Of a stretch of DNA of 64,000 nt, positions 51,864-60,693 are shown piece by piece. This DNA comes from Nitrospirae bacterium YQR-1 (GTDB lineage Bacteria > Nitrospirota > Thermodesulfovibrionia > Thermodesulfovibrionales > Magnetobacteriaceae). Where the stretch lies: NCBI GenBank assembly GCA_039908095.1, contig JAMOBJ010000004.1, positions 1-64,000 of the forward strand, given 5' to 3'. The notes below the pieces were generated by a model, which was not told the DNA's origin, did no database searches, and was given only the letters and a program-made list of their open reading frames with translations. How positions within the stretch are numbered: position 1 is the first letter of the stretch; every line of letters begins with the position of its first letter. The translations under genes were made by a program, and so were the position numbers.

Positions 51864-52577
51864 GTGAAAGCGGCACTTTTTGACCTTGACGACACGCTTT
51901 ATCCAGAAATGGAATTTGTAAAAAGCGGATTTAAAGTAGTCTCAGAGTACATGGCTAATGTGTTTTCCCTGGATAGCGGCATTTTATTTAACCGAATGAT
52001 GGAAATCCTCAACAGCACAGGGCGTGGCAAGGTCTTTGACAATATTCTCGGTGAAACAGGCCAATTCAGCAATGAAAACGTCCTGACACTTCTGTATCTG
52101 TACAGAGACCACAGCCCTGACATTACCCTGTATGATGACGTAGTGCCGGTAATAACAAAACTAAAAGACTCCGGCATAAAAACAGCCGTCATAACCGATG
52201 GGATGGCCTCCGTGCAGCAAAATAAAATTAAAGCTCTTGGCTTAGAGTCTCTTGTTGATGTGGTAATCTACACGGATATACTTGGAAGGGAGTACTGGAA
52301 ACCCTCTCATGTGCCTTTCCAGACAGCCTTTAATCTTCTTGGTCAGAAAGCGCCATATGCTGCCGTCTATGTGGGGGATAATCCGGCAAAGGACTTTACC
52401 GGTGCTGAGGCACTGGGCATAGAGGGAGTGCATATTATAAGGGATGAAAAAGCAGCATCTACACCTGTAAATTTTCCGGGGAGGCGTGTTATCATAAGAA
52501 CTCTGACAGAGTATTTTTCCAGGATAGAGGCAAGATATGAGCAATATAATCATAGGCGGCAGAAACATCGGGGCTGA
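51864..52577 (+). CDS. HAD-superfamily hydrolase
   Basis: 237 residues from GTG. Motif I FDLDDTLYPE with both nucleophile Asp residues, cap domain, motif II VITDGM, motif III Lys in WKPSHVPFQ, and motif IV YVGDNPAKDFTGA: all four catalytic motifs present. Resembles the phosphatase that removes the 9-phosphate in sialic-acid-type routes or a sugar-phosphatase. Its last 41 bases overlap the synthase gene at 52537. Confidence 0.85.
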   Translation: MKAALFDLDDTLYPEMEFVKSGFKVVSEYMANVFSLDSGILFNRMMEILNSTGRGKVFDNILGETGQFSNENVLTLLYLYRDHSPDITLYDDVVPVITKLKDSGIKTAVITDGMASVQQNKIKALGLESLVDVVIYTDILGREYWKPSHVPFQTAFNLLGQKAPYAAVYVGDNPAKDFTGAEALGIEGVHIIRDEKAASTPVNFPGRRVIIRTLTEYFSRIEARYEQYNHRRQKHRG

Positions 52578-53589
52578 CGCTCCGGTATTTATAGTGGCGG
52601 AGCTGTCGGCAAACCACAGACAGAATCTTGACATAGCGCTTAAAACCATAGAGGCGATAAAAGACTCCGGTGCCGATGCTGTTAAGTTTCAAACATACAG
52701 AGCAGATACAATTACAATAGACTGTGACTGCGACAGTTTTAAGATTAATCAGGGTACTATTTGGGACGGCAGGACACTCTTCGAACTCTACTGCGAGGCA
52801 TACACACCGTGGGAGTGGTTTCCAAAATTAGTAAAGAGAGCGCAGGAGCTGGGTCTGATATGGTTTTCCTCACCGTTTGATAAAACGTCGGTGGATTTTC
52901 TTGAATCTCTGAGTGTGCCTGCGTACAAAATCGCATCGTTTGAAATAACAGATTTACCCTTAATTCAATACACAGCCGGCAAGGGCAAGCCTGTGATAAT
53001 CTCAACCGGTGTTGCAACCTTTGAGGAAATACAAGAGGCTCTTGCTACTTGCACTGCGGCAGGAAATGAGAGCATGGCTGTGTTGAAATGCTCAAGCGTG
53101 TATCCGGCTCCGCTTTGTGAGGCTAATTTAAAAACAATCCCGCATATGAGGGATACATTAAATACGGTCATAGGTCTTTCCGATCATACAGTGGGTATAA
53201 CAACGCCGATAGCGGCAACAGCGTTAGGTGCTCAAATAATTGAGAAACATTTCATACTGGATAAAGCAATAGGGGGACCTGATTCGGCGTTTTCTCTTGA
53301 CCCCTCAGAGTTCAGGGCAATGGTTGATGGGATAAGGGAAACGGAGACAGCGCTTGGTACTGTGAACTATGAGCTGTCTTGCGCCGTAAAAAAAAGCCGT
53401 GAACATGCCCGTTCACTTTTTGTAGTTAAAGACATATCTGCACAGGAGGCTTTCACAGAGGAAAATGTAAAATCCATACGACCTGCCTTTGGGCTGCCGC
53501 CTAAGTATTTGCCGTTGATACTTACAAAACGTGCAAAGGTTGATATAAAGAAAGGAACTCCCCTTAACTGGGATATTGTTGAAGATTGA
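52537..53589 (+). CDS. NeuB/PseI-type nonulosonate synthase
   Basis: 350 residues: a TIM barrel plus C-terminal SAF (antifreeze-like) domain. FIVAELSANHRQNLDIAL, DAVKFQTYRADTIT, WFSSPFDKTSVDFLES, KIASFEITDLPLI, and IIEKHFILDKAIGGPDSAFS are typical of pseudaminic and sialic acid synthases, which condense phosphoenolpyruvate with a 6-carbon amino sugar. The SAF domain is at about 285-345. The motif GGPDSAFSL is nearer PseI than NeuB. Starts 41 bases inside the HAD gene. The other synthesis enzymes (PseB, C, H) are not in the window. Confidence 0.88.
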   Translation: MSNIIIGGRNIGADAPVFIVAELSANHRQNLDIALKTIEAIKDSGADAVKFQTYRADTITIDCDCDSFKINQGTIWDGRTLFELYCEAYTPWEWFPKLVKRAQELGLIWFSSPFDKTSVDFLESLSVPAYKIASFEITDLPLIQYTAGKGKPVIISTGVATFEEIQEALATCTAAGNESMAVLKCSSVYPAPLCEANLKTIPHMRDTLNTVIGLSDHTVGITTPIAATALGAQIIEKHFILDKAIGGPDSAFSLDPSEFRAMVDGIRETETALGTVNYELSCAVKKSREHARSLFVVKDISAQEAFTEENVKSIRPAFGLPPKYLPLILTKRAKVDIKKGTPLNWDIVED

Positions 53590-53698
53590 CAGGATGCAGG
53601 CGCTCCTAAGGAACTCATCGCTATAAATCCCTGTTCCCATTTGTTATGTTATAATCAAATAGTGAAAATGGTTTCATTTTGACGTAATGGAGAATTCT

Positions 53699-56600
53699 AT
53701 GAGAGATGCTGAAAAGACAAAAGAACAACTTATAGAAGAATTAGAGCAATTACGAGCTTTAATACGCAGTGGCTCCATTGTTGAAAGCGCCAATAGTATT
53801 ATATTGAGAATGGATATAAAAGGTAATATTCTTTATATTAACAAATACGCTTTGGATTTGTTTGGTTTTGAACATTCTGAAATAATAGGTAAAAATGTAG
53901 TTGGTACGATTGTACCTGAGGTTGAGACAACCGGCAGAGATTTAAATTCTTTCATAGAAGATTTATTAATAAATCCACAGAAATATGAGATAAATGAAAA
54001 TGAGAATATACGCAAAAACGGACAGCGACTATGGATTTCATGGACAAACAAGGCAATCTGTGACAGCGAAGGTAATGTTACAGAAATCTTATGCATTGGT
54101 AATGATATAACACAACATAAGAAGATGCAGGATGAGCTTGTCAGAAGCAAGTTATTTTTAGAGGCTGTGTTGGATTGTATAGAGGATGGAATAGTAGCGT
54201 GTGATGGCGATGGTGTTTTAAAACTATTTAACAGAGCAACTCAGAAGTTTCACGGCTTACCAGCTGAACCTTTATTACCTGATAAGTGGGCTGACTACTA
54301 CGATCTGTATCATGCTGATGGAAAAACAAAAATGTCCATGGAAGATGTCCCATTGTTCCGAACACTTAAAGGAGAAGAAGTAACAAATGTTGAGATGGTC
54401 ATAGCCCCAAAGGGAAGCTCCCCTTATATTCTATCGGCAACAGGTAGAACTCTTATTGATTCCAACGGTGATAACATTGGTGCGGTAGTCTCTATGCACA
54501 ACATAACAGAAAGCAAAAAAGTTGAAAATGAATTAACTAATGCATATAGTAAATTAGAAAAGCTACAAAAACAGTTAACAGAGGATTTGAAACTTCAAAG
54601 TGAAATAATATCCAATATGTCAGAGGGTATCAACCTTATCAACGTTAGCGATGGAAGTATTTTGTACTGTAATCCAAAATTTGAACAAATGTTTGGGTAT
54701 AACCCAGGGGAGTTAATCGGCAAGAATGTTTCAGTAGTTAATGCCCCTACTGAGAAATCATCAGAAGAGACAGCCAAAGAAATTATAACATCAATAAATA
54801 AAAACAATTTTTGGCAAGGAGAAATACAAAATATTAAAAAGACCGGCGAACGCTTTTGGTGTCATGCAACTGTTTCAACTTTTGAACACTCAGAACACGG
54901 TAAAGTGTGGATATCAGTACACACCGATATTACAGAACGGAAAAAGGCAAGTGAAGATCTCGAGAGATTCTTTGATCTTGCAATAGATATGTTATGTATA
55001 ACCGAGATTGACGGGTATTTCAAGGTGCTCAGTCCGTCGTTTGAGAAGACACTTGGATTTACACTCGATGAGCTTAAGTCAAAGCCATACATGGAGTTTA
55101 TACATCCAGAGGACATCCAGACATCGCTTAATGCAGTGGAAACAGCATTGCATGGAATACCGCTATATAGTTTTAAAAACAGATTTTTATGTAAAGACGG
55201 TACGTATAAGTTTCTTTCGTGGACGGTATTGCCTGTTCCTTCAGAGGGTATTTCCTATTGTACAGCGACTGACGTTACGGAACAATTGAAGATACAGGAT
55301 ATAATGAACCAGGACCTTGTGCTTCAATCCTCGATTGCTAAGGTAACAGAAGCCCTTTTAAACCCTGAGAATGACAAATACTATATTTCAAAAATAGTAC
55401 ACGACGAATCGCTATTACTTACTGAGAGCGAGCATGGATACGCATCGTTGATATGTGAAAACGATGATAACATGGCCGTCAATCTTACTGACATGGTGGA
55501 CAAGCAATGTAAAGTTGCAAAGGAACAACAAACTGCCATATTTCCCAAAGGACCGAACGGATATAATGCCTTGTGGGGACATTCACTAAATACAGGAGAG
55601 GGTTTTTTCACCAACGCACCGAAGGAACATATTTCATATAAGGGTTGTACCCCGGCAGGACACGTTGAGATAAAGAACTTCTTGTCGGTTCCTGTAAAAT
55701 CGAGAGGCAAGATAATCGGGCAAATAGCCCTGGCAAATTCCAGAAGGGATTATACGGAAAGGGATTTGTCAATAATCGAACGATTGGCGTCCATATACTC
55801 GGTGGCAATAGAGAGAAAACATATAGAGCAGAGATTATCGGAAAGTGAGCAGAGATTTAGGGTTATCTTTAATGAAACGCCGATAGGGATTGCTATTACT
55901 GAGATAAATACCGGCAAATTTGTTCAGGTTAATAAGGCGTACTGCAATATCATCGGTTATTCTCATGATGAGATTGTTAACTTCACGTTTCGAGACATTA
56001 CCCATCCAGATGATATTCAACAACAACTCGATGGGCTTAGACAACTATACAATGGTGATATATCGGTTTATAACATGGAGAAACGGTATATTCTCAAGGA
56101 CGCTAAAGTGGTATGGGTAAGTCTGACATGTGTTCCTTTTTCACTAGGCGCAAATCAACCGTTGTTTAATCTCAACATAGTTAAAGATATAACAAATGAA
56201 AAACAGTTGTCCGATGACCTTAAAGCAAGCCAACTTGATGTAATAGAGGCACAAAGTAAGGCACACTTTGGTACCTGGACATATGATCCGATGAGCCGGC
56301 AACCGCAGTGGTCATTAGAAATGTTTAATATCTGGGGGCTGGATCCCAAACAAGGCGCTCCACACTATTCTGAACACATAAAATATATCCATCCTGATGA
56401 TTACCGACGTTTTGATGATGCGGTAAGTGAGGCAGTTGAACTTGGCAAGCCCTATGATTTAGAGATACGCATTATTCATCCTGATAAAACTGAACGAATT
56501 GTCAACACTATCTGTGAGCCTGTTCTTGACGCTCTCGGTAAGGTAGTGAAACTCAGGGGATCCAATCTTGACATCACCGAACGTAAGAAAATGGAAACCC

Positions 56601-57415
56601 AACTAAGAGAATTAAACAAAAACCTTGAGACAATGGTAGCAGTAGAAACCGAAAAAAGAAGAGTACATGAGCAAATGCTAATCCAGCAATCCAAAATGGC
56701 TTCTATGGGAGAGATGATAGGATTAATAGCCCACCAATGGAAGCAACCGATTAACGCTGTTGGATTAAAAGTACAAGATTTACAAGATAGTTATGCCTAT
56801 GGTGAGGTTAACGATAAATACATTGGAAATTTAGTAGATTCTACAATGCATCAAATAGATTTTATGGCAAAAACCATCGATGATTTCAGAAACTTCTTTA
56901 TACCCTCAAAGAAGAAAGTGCTGTTTGATGTAAAAACGGCTATAGAAGAACTACTCTCGATGTTTATAAGTGTTTTTAGTAAAAGTAATATAGATGTTTC
57001 TGTAAAGGCAGATAAATATCAAATACTGCCTGTTAAAGGCTATCCTAATGAGTTAAAACAAGTGATCCTTAATATTCTAAATAACTCAAGGGATGCGATT
57101 GTTTCAAGAAAGAAAAATATCCCTGAGATAAAAGGAAATATTGAAATTAGTATCAACAATAATGAAGACAAATCCAAAGTCACAGTTTCGATAATAGACA
57201 ATGGCGGAGGAATTCCAGATGACATTATAGATAAAATATTTGAACCTTATTTCACAACGAAAGAAAAGGAAGGCACCGGCATAGGGCTTTATATGTCTAA
57301 AACTATAATAGAGACAAATATGGGCGGCACCTTGCAAGTTAAGAACATTGCCGATGGTGTTGAGTTTATGATAAGTTTTGATGTAAACGGAGCTGGAGAT
57401 GTATCCACAGGCTGA
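53699..57415 (+). CDS. Large cytosolic multi-PAS/GAF sensor histidine kinase
   Basis: About 1238 residues from ATG 53699 (TGGAGA six bases before; the ATG at 53687 has no site). No transmembrane helices. Order: coiled-coil start; PAS (about 30-145), PAS (150-280), PAS (300-425), PAS (425-540), GAF (545-710, with FLSVPVKSRGKIIGQIALAN), PAS (715-850), PAS (855-985), then kinase core with HQWKQPINAVGLK, NILNNSRDAIV, DNGGGIPDD, FEPYFTTKEKEGTGIG. The kinase core resembles that of the MASE3 kinase at 44406. No REC domain or partner regulator is next to it. Confidence 0.9.
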   Translation: MRDAEKTKEQLIEELEQLRALIRSGSIVESANSIILRMDIKGNILYINKYALDLFGFEHSEIIGKNVVGTIVPEVETTGRDLNSFIEDLLINPQKYEINENENIRKNGQRLWISWTNKAICDSEGNVTEILCIGNDITQHKKMQDELVRSKLFLEAVLDCIEDGIVACDGDGVLKLFNRATQKFHGLPAEPLLPDKWADYYDLYHADGKTKMSMEDVPLFRTLKGEEVTNVEMVIAPKGSSPYILSATGRTLIDSNGDNIGAVVSMHNITESKKVENELTNAYSKLEKLQKQLTEDLKLQSEIISNMSEGINLINVSDGSILYCNPKFEQMFGYNPGELIGKNVSVVNAPTEKSSEETAKEIITSINKNNFWQGEIQNIKKTGERFWCHATVSTFEHSEHGKVWISVHTDITERKKASEDLERFFDLAIDMLCITEIDGYFKVLSPSFEKTLGFTLDELKSKPYMEFIHPEDIQTSLNAVETALHGIPLYSFKNRFLCKDGTYKFLSWTVLPVPSEGISYCTATDVTEQLKIQDIMNQDLVLQSSIAKVTEALLNPENDKYYISKIVHDESLLLTESEHGYASLICENDDNMAVNLTDMVDKQCKVAKEQQTAIFPKGPNGYNALWGHSLNTGEGFFTNAPKEHISYKGCTPAGHVEIKNFLSVPVKSRGKIIGQIALANSRRDYTERDLSIIERLASIYSVAIERKHIEQRLSESEQRFRVIFNETPIGIAITEINTGKFVQVNKAYCNIIGYSHDEIVNFTFRDITHPDDIQQQLDGLRQLYNGDISVYNMEKRYILKDAKVVWVSLTCVPFSLGANQPLFNLNIVKDITNEKQLSDDLKASQLDVIEAQSKAHFGTWTYDPMSRQPQWSLEMFNIWGLDPKQGAPHYSEHIKYIHPDDYRRFDDAVSEAVELGKPYDLEIRIIHPDKTERIVNTICEPVLDALGKVVKLRGSNLDITERKKMETQLRELNKNLETMVAVETEKRRVHEQMLIQQSKMASMGEMIGLIAHQWKQPINAVGLKVQDLQDSYAYGEVNDKYIGNLVDSTMHQIDFMAKTIDDFRNFFIPSKKKVLFDVKTAIEELLSMFISVFSKSNIDVSVKADKYQILPVKGYPNELKQVILNILNNSRDAIVSRKKNIPEIKGNIEISINNNEDKSKVTVSIIDNGGGIPDDIIDKIFEPYFTTKEKEGTGIGLYMSKTIIETNMGGTLQVKNIADGVEFMISFDVNGAGDVSTG

Positions 57416-57466
57416 TACCAAGCTGTATCATTTTGACCTTATGAATATTGATATCTTGAACATCTC

Positions 57467-57605
57467 ATACCAAGTAGCAGTCAAAAGAGTAACGAGGCGG
57501 CAAGGAGAAAGCGACCTCCCCTTACAGGGGATTCCCCTTTAGGGGAGACGTCAAGGAGCTTTAGACGAAGCCAACAAAGTTAATCGAATGACTGCAACTG
57601 GGTAT
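57467..57605. repeat. MITE-like repeat family R1, full copy I
   Basis: 139 bp from ATACCAAGTAGCAGTCAAAA to GACTGCAACTGGGTAT with the central palindrome CCTCCCCTTACAGGGGATTC. A partial left half copy precedes it (57417-57440). Its right end touches the stop codon of the GT4 gene. Confidence 0.85.
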
Positions 57606-58855
57606 CAAAAATTACGGAAAGCATTAAGTAGTTCAGCCTTTATATCTTCCCACCTGTTAGCTGACAGAAATTTACCGAGGTTGCCCTTATAAGTGTCATA
57701 GAGAGCTGGAAACGCTCTGATTTCATCAGCAAACTCCTCAGGGGAAAGAGTAACCGCACTGTCTTTACATCCCACCATACGCCCAACATTAAATGTATCA
57801 ACAAGTGCTTTCAGCGGCGGCTGACAAGTAGCTAAAACAGGAAGTCCCGCCTGAATGTATTCATAAATCTTATTCGGAGCACAGTACAGAAACACTTTGC
57901 TTGATGATATGTAAATTACAACTCCAATATCACACGTTTGCAAAATATCAAAAAGATGGTCTCTGGGAACACGCCCGGAAAAAAACACCCTGCCATCTAA
58001 CCCATCGGCTATTGCCTGAGCTTTCATACCCTCAAGTGAAATCCCACCTCCTACAAACAATAGCTCAAAAGTATCGTCAAGTAATTTCATAGCATCATAC
58101 AAAACCCTGAGCCCCCTGTCATAGTTTATATCCCCTTGATAGACAAGGCGTATTTTATGCGGACTTTGCCTTTTTAATACAGGATACTTCTCATATAACT
58201 CATCCACACTTATAGTAGAGGCCGGCATGGGTGGAATGTTGGGTATCACAAGCGGCAACGACTTTAACTTATAGTGGGCTTTCATTATCTCAGCCCTCTC
58301 CCTGTTTGCTGCTATTACGAGCTTTGCCCACCTCACTACCGCCCACTCAAGCCGGTAATAAAACTCCTCCCTCAACGAAAACACAGAACCCTCATCCGGA
58401 ATAAACAACTCATGGGCGTCATAAACAAACTTACTGCGGGTCAACACACTTGCTATAAAACAAGGAATCGCCACATTAGAGTCGTTAGCATAGATTATCG
58501 CCGGGTTTACCCTCATGGCACGCAATATAAATGTAATCCAAAAATAAAAAAACCTCAGAATTTTAATCCCCTTACGAAACGGCGGGAGCCCTATCGGCTC
58601 AGACCGAAATGAATCATTCTTGTACCCTCTCCTTGAATCAATCGAATACACCGTAACATCAAACAACTCACCCAGTGACGACGCCACCCTCTGAACACGC
58701 CCGTCATAATCAATCTCCCCATACAAAGCCATTATAAGGGAGGAGTGAGAGTAGGGAGAGGCGCCGCCTCTCCCTACAACCCTCTGCGCAAGGGAGCTAG
58801 CCCCCTTGACCCCTTCATTGCAATGCTTTGTTGGTTTAGTATAATGTTTTGTCAT
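57605..58855 (-). CDS. Family 4 glycosyltransferase
   Basis: 416 residues from the ATG at 58855, but the GT-B fold begins at Met42 (58732; IMALYGEIDYDGRVQRVASS), and the first 41 residues look like translated non-coding sequence, so 58732 is the likelier start although neither has a clear ribosome-binding site. Two-domain GT-B pattern: KFVYDAHELFIPDEG, VIAANRERAEIM, LVYQGDINYDRGLRVLYDAM, then the C-terminal NKIYEYIQAGLPVLAT donor site. Substrate unknown, probably surface polysaccharide. The stop TGA overlaps the terminal base of an R1 repeat. Confidence 0.85.
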   Translation of the reverse strand: MTKHYTKPTKHCNEGVKGASSLAQRVVGRGGASPYSHSSLIMALYGEIDYDGRVQRVASSLGELFDVTVYSIDSRRGYKNDSFRSEPIGLPPFRKGIKILRFFYFWITFILRAMRVNPAIIYANDSNVAIPCFIASVLTRSKFVYDAHELFIPDEGSVFSLREEFYYRLEWAVVRWAKLVIAANRERAEIMKAHYKLKSLPLVIPNIPPMPASTISVDELYEKYPVLKRQSPHKIRLVYQGDINYDRGLRVLYDAMKLLDDTFELLFVGGGISLEGMKAQAIADGLDGRVFFSGRVPRDHLFDILQTCDIGVVIYISSSKVFLYCAPNKIYEYIQAGLPVLATCQPPLKALVDTFNVGRMVGCKDSAVTLSPEEFADEIRAFPALYDTYKGNLGKFLSANRWEDIKAELLNAFRNF

Positions 58856-59141
58856 ATGTTGTTGTGGGATTTGCCGTAGTACTTTATCTTCCCCTACGAC
58901 TTTATTGCCTCAAGAGCCTCTAAATGAGATTCATCCCTCCACCACAGGCCACATCTCATTGATATGCACTATTTCTGGAGCTGTAGGTGTTTCATCCATA
59001 TTAATATTTTATCCATTTTTTAGGAAAAAGGTAAAGCGTGAAATTCTGATAAGGATTATGTTTGCCATACTGTGCCCCCTCTTTTTTCCCACAAGTATGA
59101 CAACTCTATTTATTTTTTAGAAGATGGGGTTTACTTGACGC
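58856..59141. other. Intergenic debris before the R3 element
   Basis: No convincing gene. A minus-strand frame MDETPTAPEIVHINEMWPVV (from about 59002) may be a fragment of a lost gene. The right edge is the R3 element. Confidence 0.4.
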
Positions 59142-59146
59142 TTACA
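59080..59146. repeat. R3 IS-end-like element, half copy
   Basis: Matches 3149-3213 with a few changes, ending in GGTTTACTTGACGCTTACA. Only one arm is present. Its right end cuts the gene fragment at 59142. Confidence 0.7.
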
Positions 59147-59243
59147 TAGCAATCCTGATAGGCTGCCCGTTAAATTCCTCATACCTGATGTCCACAGGTA
59201 CTAAAGCCTTTTCCTGTGTTTCTGTTGTTTGGTTACCTGACAT
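59142..59243 (-). pseudogene. N-terminal fragment of a small gene cut by R3
   Basis: Strong GGAGG then ATG 59243, encoding MSGNQTTETQEKALVPVDIR followed by YEEFNGQPIRIAM, then TAA supplied by the R3 end. The 'FNGQPIRI' strand is reminiscent of phage antirepressor (BRO/Ant) N-termini, but 33 residues are too few to be sure. Truncated. Confidence 0.45.
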
Positions 59244-59352
59244 TTTACCTCCAGATTCTTGTATCATATATAATGCTATAATGTAATCTATTATGCTATT
59301 AATTACTCTAAATGTCAATAAATTAATAAAGTACCATAGACACAATTGGATA

Positions 59353-59381
59353 TTGACATGTTGTGGTAGACGGTTTATAAT
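59353..59381 (+). promoter_or_regulatory. Perfect-consensus sigma-70 promoter
   Basis: TTGACA (59353-59358) and TATAAT (59376-59381) with a 17-base spacer match the housekeeping consensus at all 12 positions. Transcription starting seven bases after TATAAT would begin at 59388, the A of the ATG of the next gene, giving a leaderless mRNA. Confidence 0.8.
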
Positions 59382-59387
59382 GTTTAT

Positions 59388-59561
59388 ATGGCTATTAATT
59401 TATTAAATATTAAAGAAGCGTCAGAATACCTGAGAATAAGCAGAGCAACACTGTATAATCTGATGAAAAAAGATGTATTAAAAACTGTCAAAATTGGTAA
59501 GCGAACTCTTTTTGATAAAAAAGACATAGATACATTCATAGAGCAAAGTAAAAGAAACTGA
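59388..59561 (+). CDS. Excisionase-family DNA-binding protein (small HTH)
   Basis: 57 residues, too short to show up in most gene scans. MAINLLNIKEASEYLRISRA ... TLYNLMKKDVLKTVKIGKRT ... LFDKKDIDTF is the MerR-like/excisionase (HTH_17) winged-helix pattern. Probably a leaderless transcript from the consensus promoter just upstream. The following DUF5618 gene starts 19 bases later in the same direction, so the two form a unit. It may regulate itself and its partner, or be a remnant of an integrated element. Confidence 0.8.
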   Translation: MAINLLNIKEASEYLRISRATLYNLMKKDVLKTVKIGKRTLFDKKDIDTFIEQSKRN

Positions 59562-59580
59562 GATTTCAGGAGTAATTGAT

Positions 59581-59988
59581 ATGGCACGTCGAGCAAAAAC
59601 ACATACACCAGGAGAGGCCTTAAGGTATTTGGCCAATGCACGGGAATTATTAAGCCAATCGCCGATAGAGGATAACTTTTATACAGACATCAAGCCTGTA
59701 AGAGAAGCGTTCAGCACGGCCTATTTAGCGCTACTGGAGGCCATAGACGAGGCTTTAATTAAGAGGGGGCTGCTTAAAAAGAAGCTTCCTAAGTCAGTAG
59801 AGGCTTACAGGGAAGTTTTAAGAAAGGAGTTATCCGTAAACAACGGTAAGCTGATGAGGGAATTTGATTATCTTTATGACGGCCTTCATATTGCCGGTTA
59901 TTACAGAGGATTGATAAACGAGGCTAACGCCGTTAAAGAATATTTTAAAGCCACAGAGCGGTTTATAAAGAAATTGATACCTGGATAA
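59581..59988 (+). CDS. DUF5618 protein
   Basis: 135 residues, all helical and basic. TPGEALRYLANARELLSQSP, IKPVREAFSTAYLALLEAID and KSVEAYREVLRKELSVNNGK are typical of DUF5618. The family has no known function; the helix pattern is similar to HEPN-type proteins, and the operon with a small DNA-binding protein is like a toxin-antitoxin pair. I see no Rx4-6H active-site motif, so this is inference. Confidence 0.7.
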   Translation: MARRAKTHTPGEALRYLANARELLSQSPIEDNFYTDIKPVREAFSTAYLALLEAIDEALIKRGLLKKKLPKSVEAYREVLRKELSVNNGKLMREFDYLYDGLHIAGYYRGLINEANAVKEYFKATERFIKKLIPG

Positions 59989-60007
59989 TTTATTTGCTGA
60001 GGTTATT

Positions 60008-60331
60008 ATGAGTGATAACGATATTAAATTATGGAGTTCGGATGTTGACGATATAGATTATATAATAGTTTCACCTAGGCTATGATGAATCCGGCATTTG
60101 TGACAATAAGGGTTGTGCTCCAGCTCTTGAGTCTTTTAATATTCCACAAGAATTAATAGATAGATTTGAAGGTTGGATAATAAATACTGGGATATAGATA
60201 TGATGGTTTCCTTCAATGAGTTCGATTGGGAACCTTATAATAAGTTCGGAATTCAATTAGCAAGGGATTTTAAAAAAATCGTTGGTGACAAAATCACTGT
60301 GGTATATTCTTTATTATCAAGGTCTTACTAA
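60008..60331 (+). pseudogene. Broken gene of unknown function
   Basis: An ATG at 60008 opens MSDNDIKLWSSDVDDIDYII and stops at TGA after RL. The message continues in other frames: GYDESGICDNKGCAPALESF with FNIPQELIDRFEGW, then MVSFNEFDWEPYNKFGIQLA and ARDFKKIVGDKITVVYSLL, ending TAA 60329-60331. At least two frame changes have broken it. It follows the DUF5618 gene. Confidence 0.7.
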
Positions 60332-60332
60332 C

Positions 60333-60416
<84 letters not shown>

Positions 60417-60693
60417 TTTTGTTTTACCTGACACCTAAGGTATCATATAAAATTATTATGTGTCAATTCCCCTGAAAAAATTGCCTTAGCAAAGTAAAAA
60501 TGTCCTAATTGAGCAAAATAAAAGTGTCCGCTTACATGTAGAAACCACAGTTTATTTCATTTTATTCTTTCAAATTGTAACGAATAAAAATAAATAAATA
60601 ACCGTACTATTTTTATTGTAAAATATAGGTGGTAGATTATGTTTCCAATGCGTCCATTTGTTTAACAGAGTGGCTTTATTTGACAGGTGGTTT
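60417..60693. other. Intergenic region with IS-end-like debris
   Basis: AAAAATGTCCTAATTGAGCA and AAAAGTGTCCGCTTACATGT (60487-60540) look like decayed ends of an IS or of the R3 element. No gene seen. Confidence 0.35.

Noticed and set aside
6993..57605. R1 copies as a CRISPR array
   Set aside because: The copies are kilobases apart, in both orientations and of different lengths, with no regular spacers and no cas genes.
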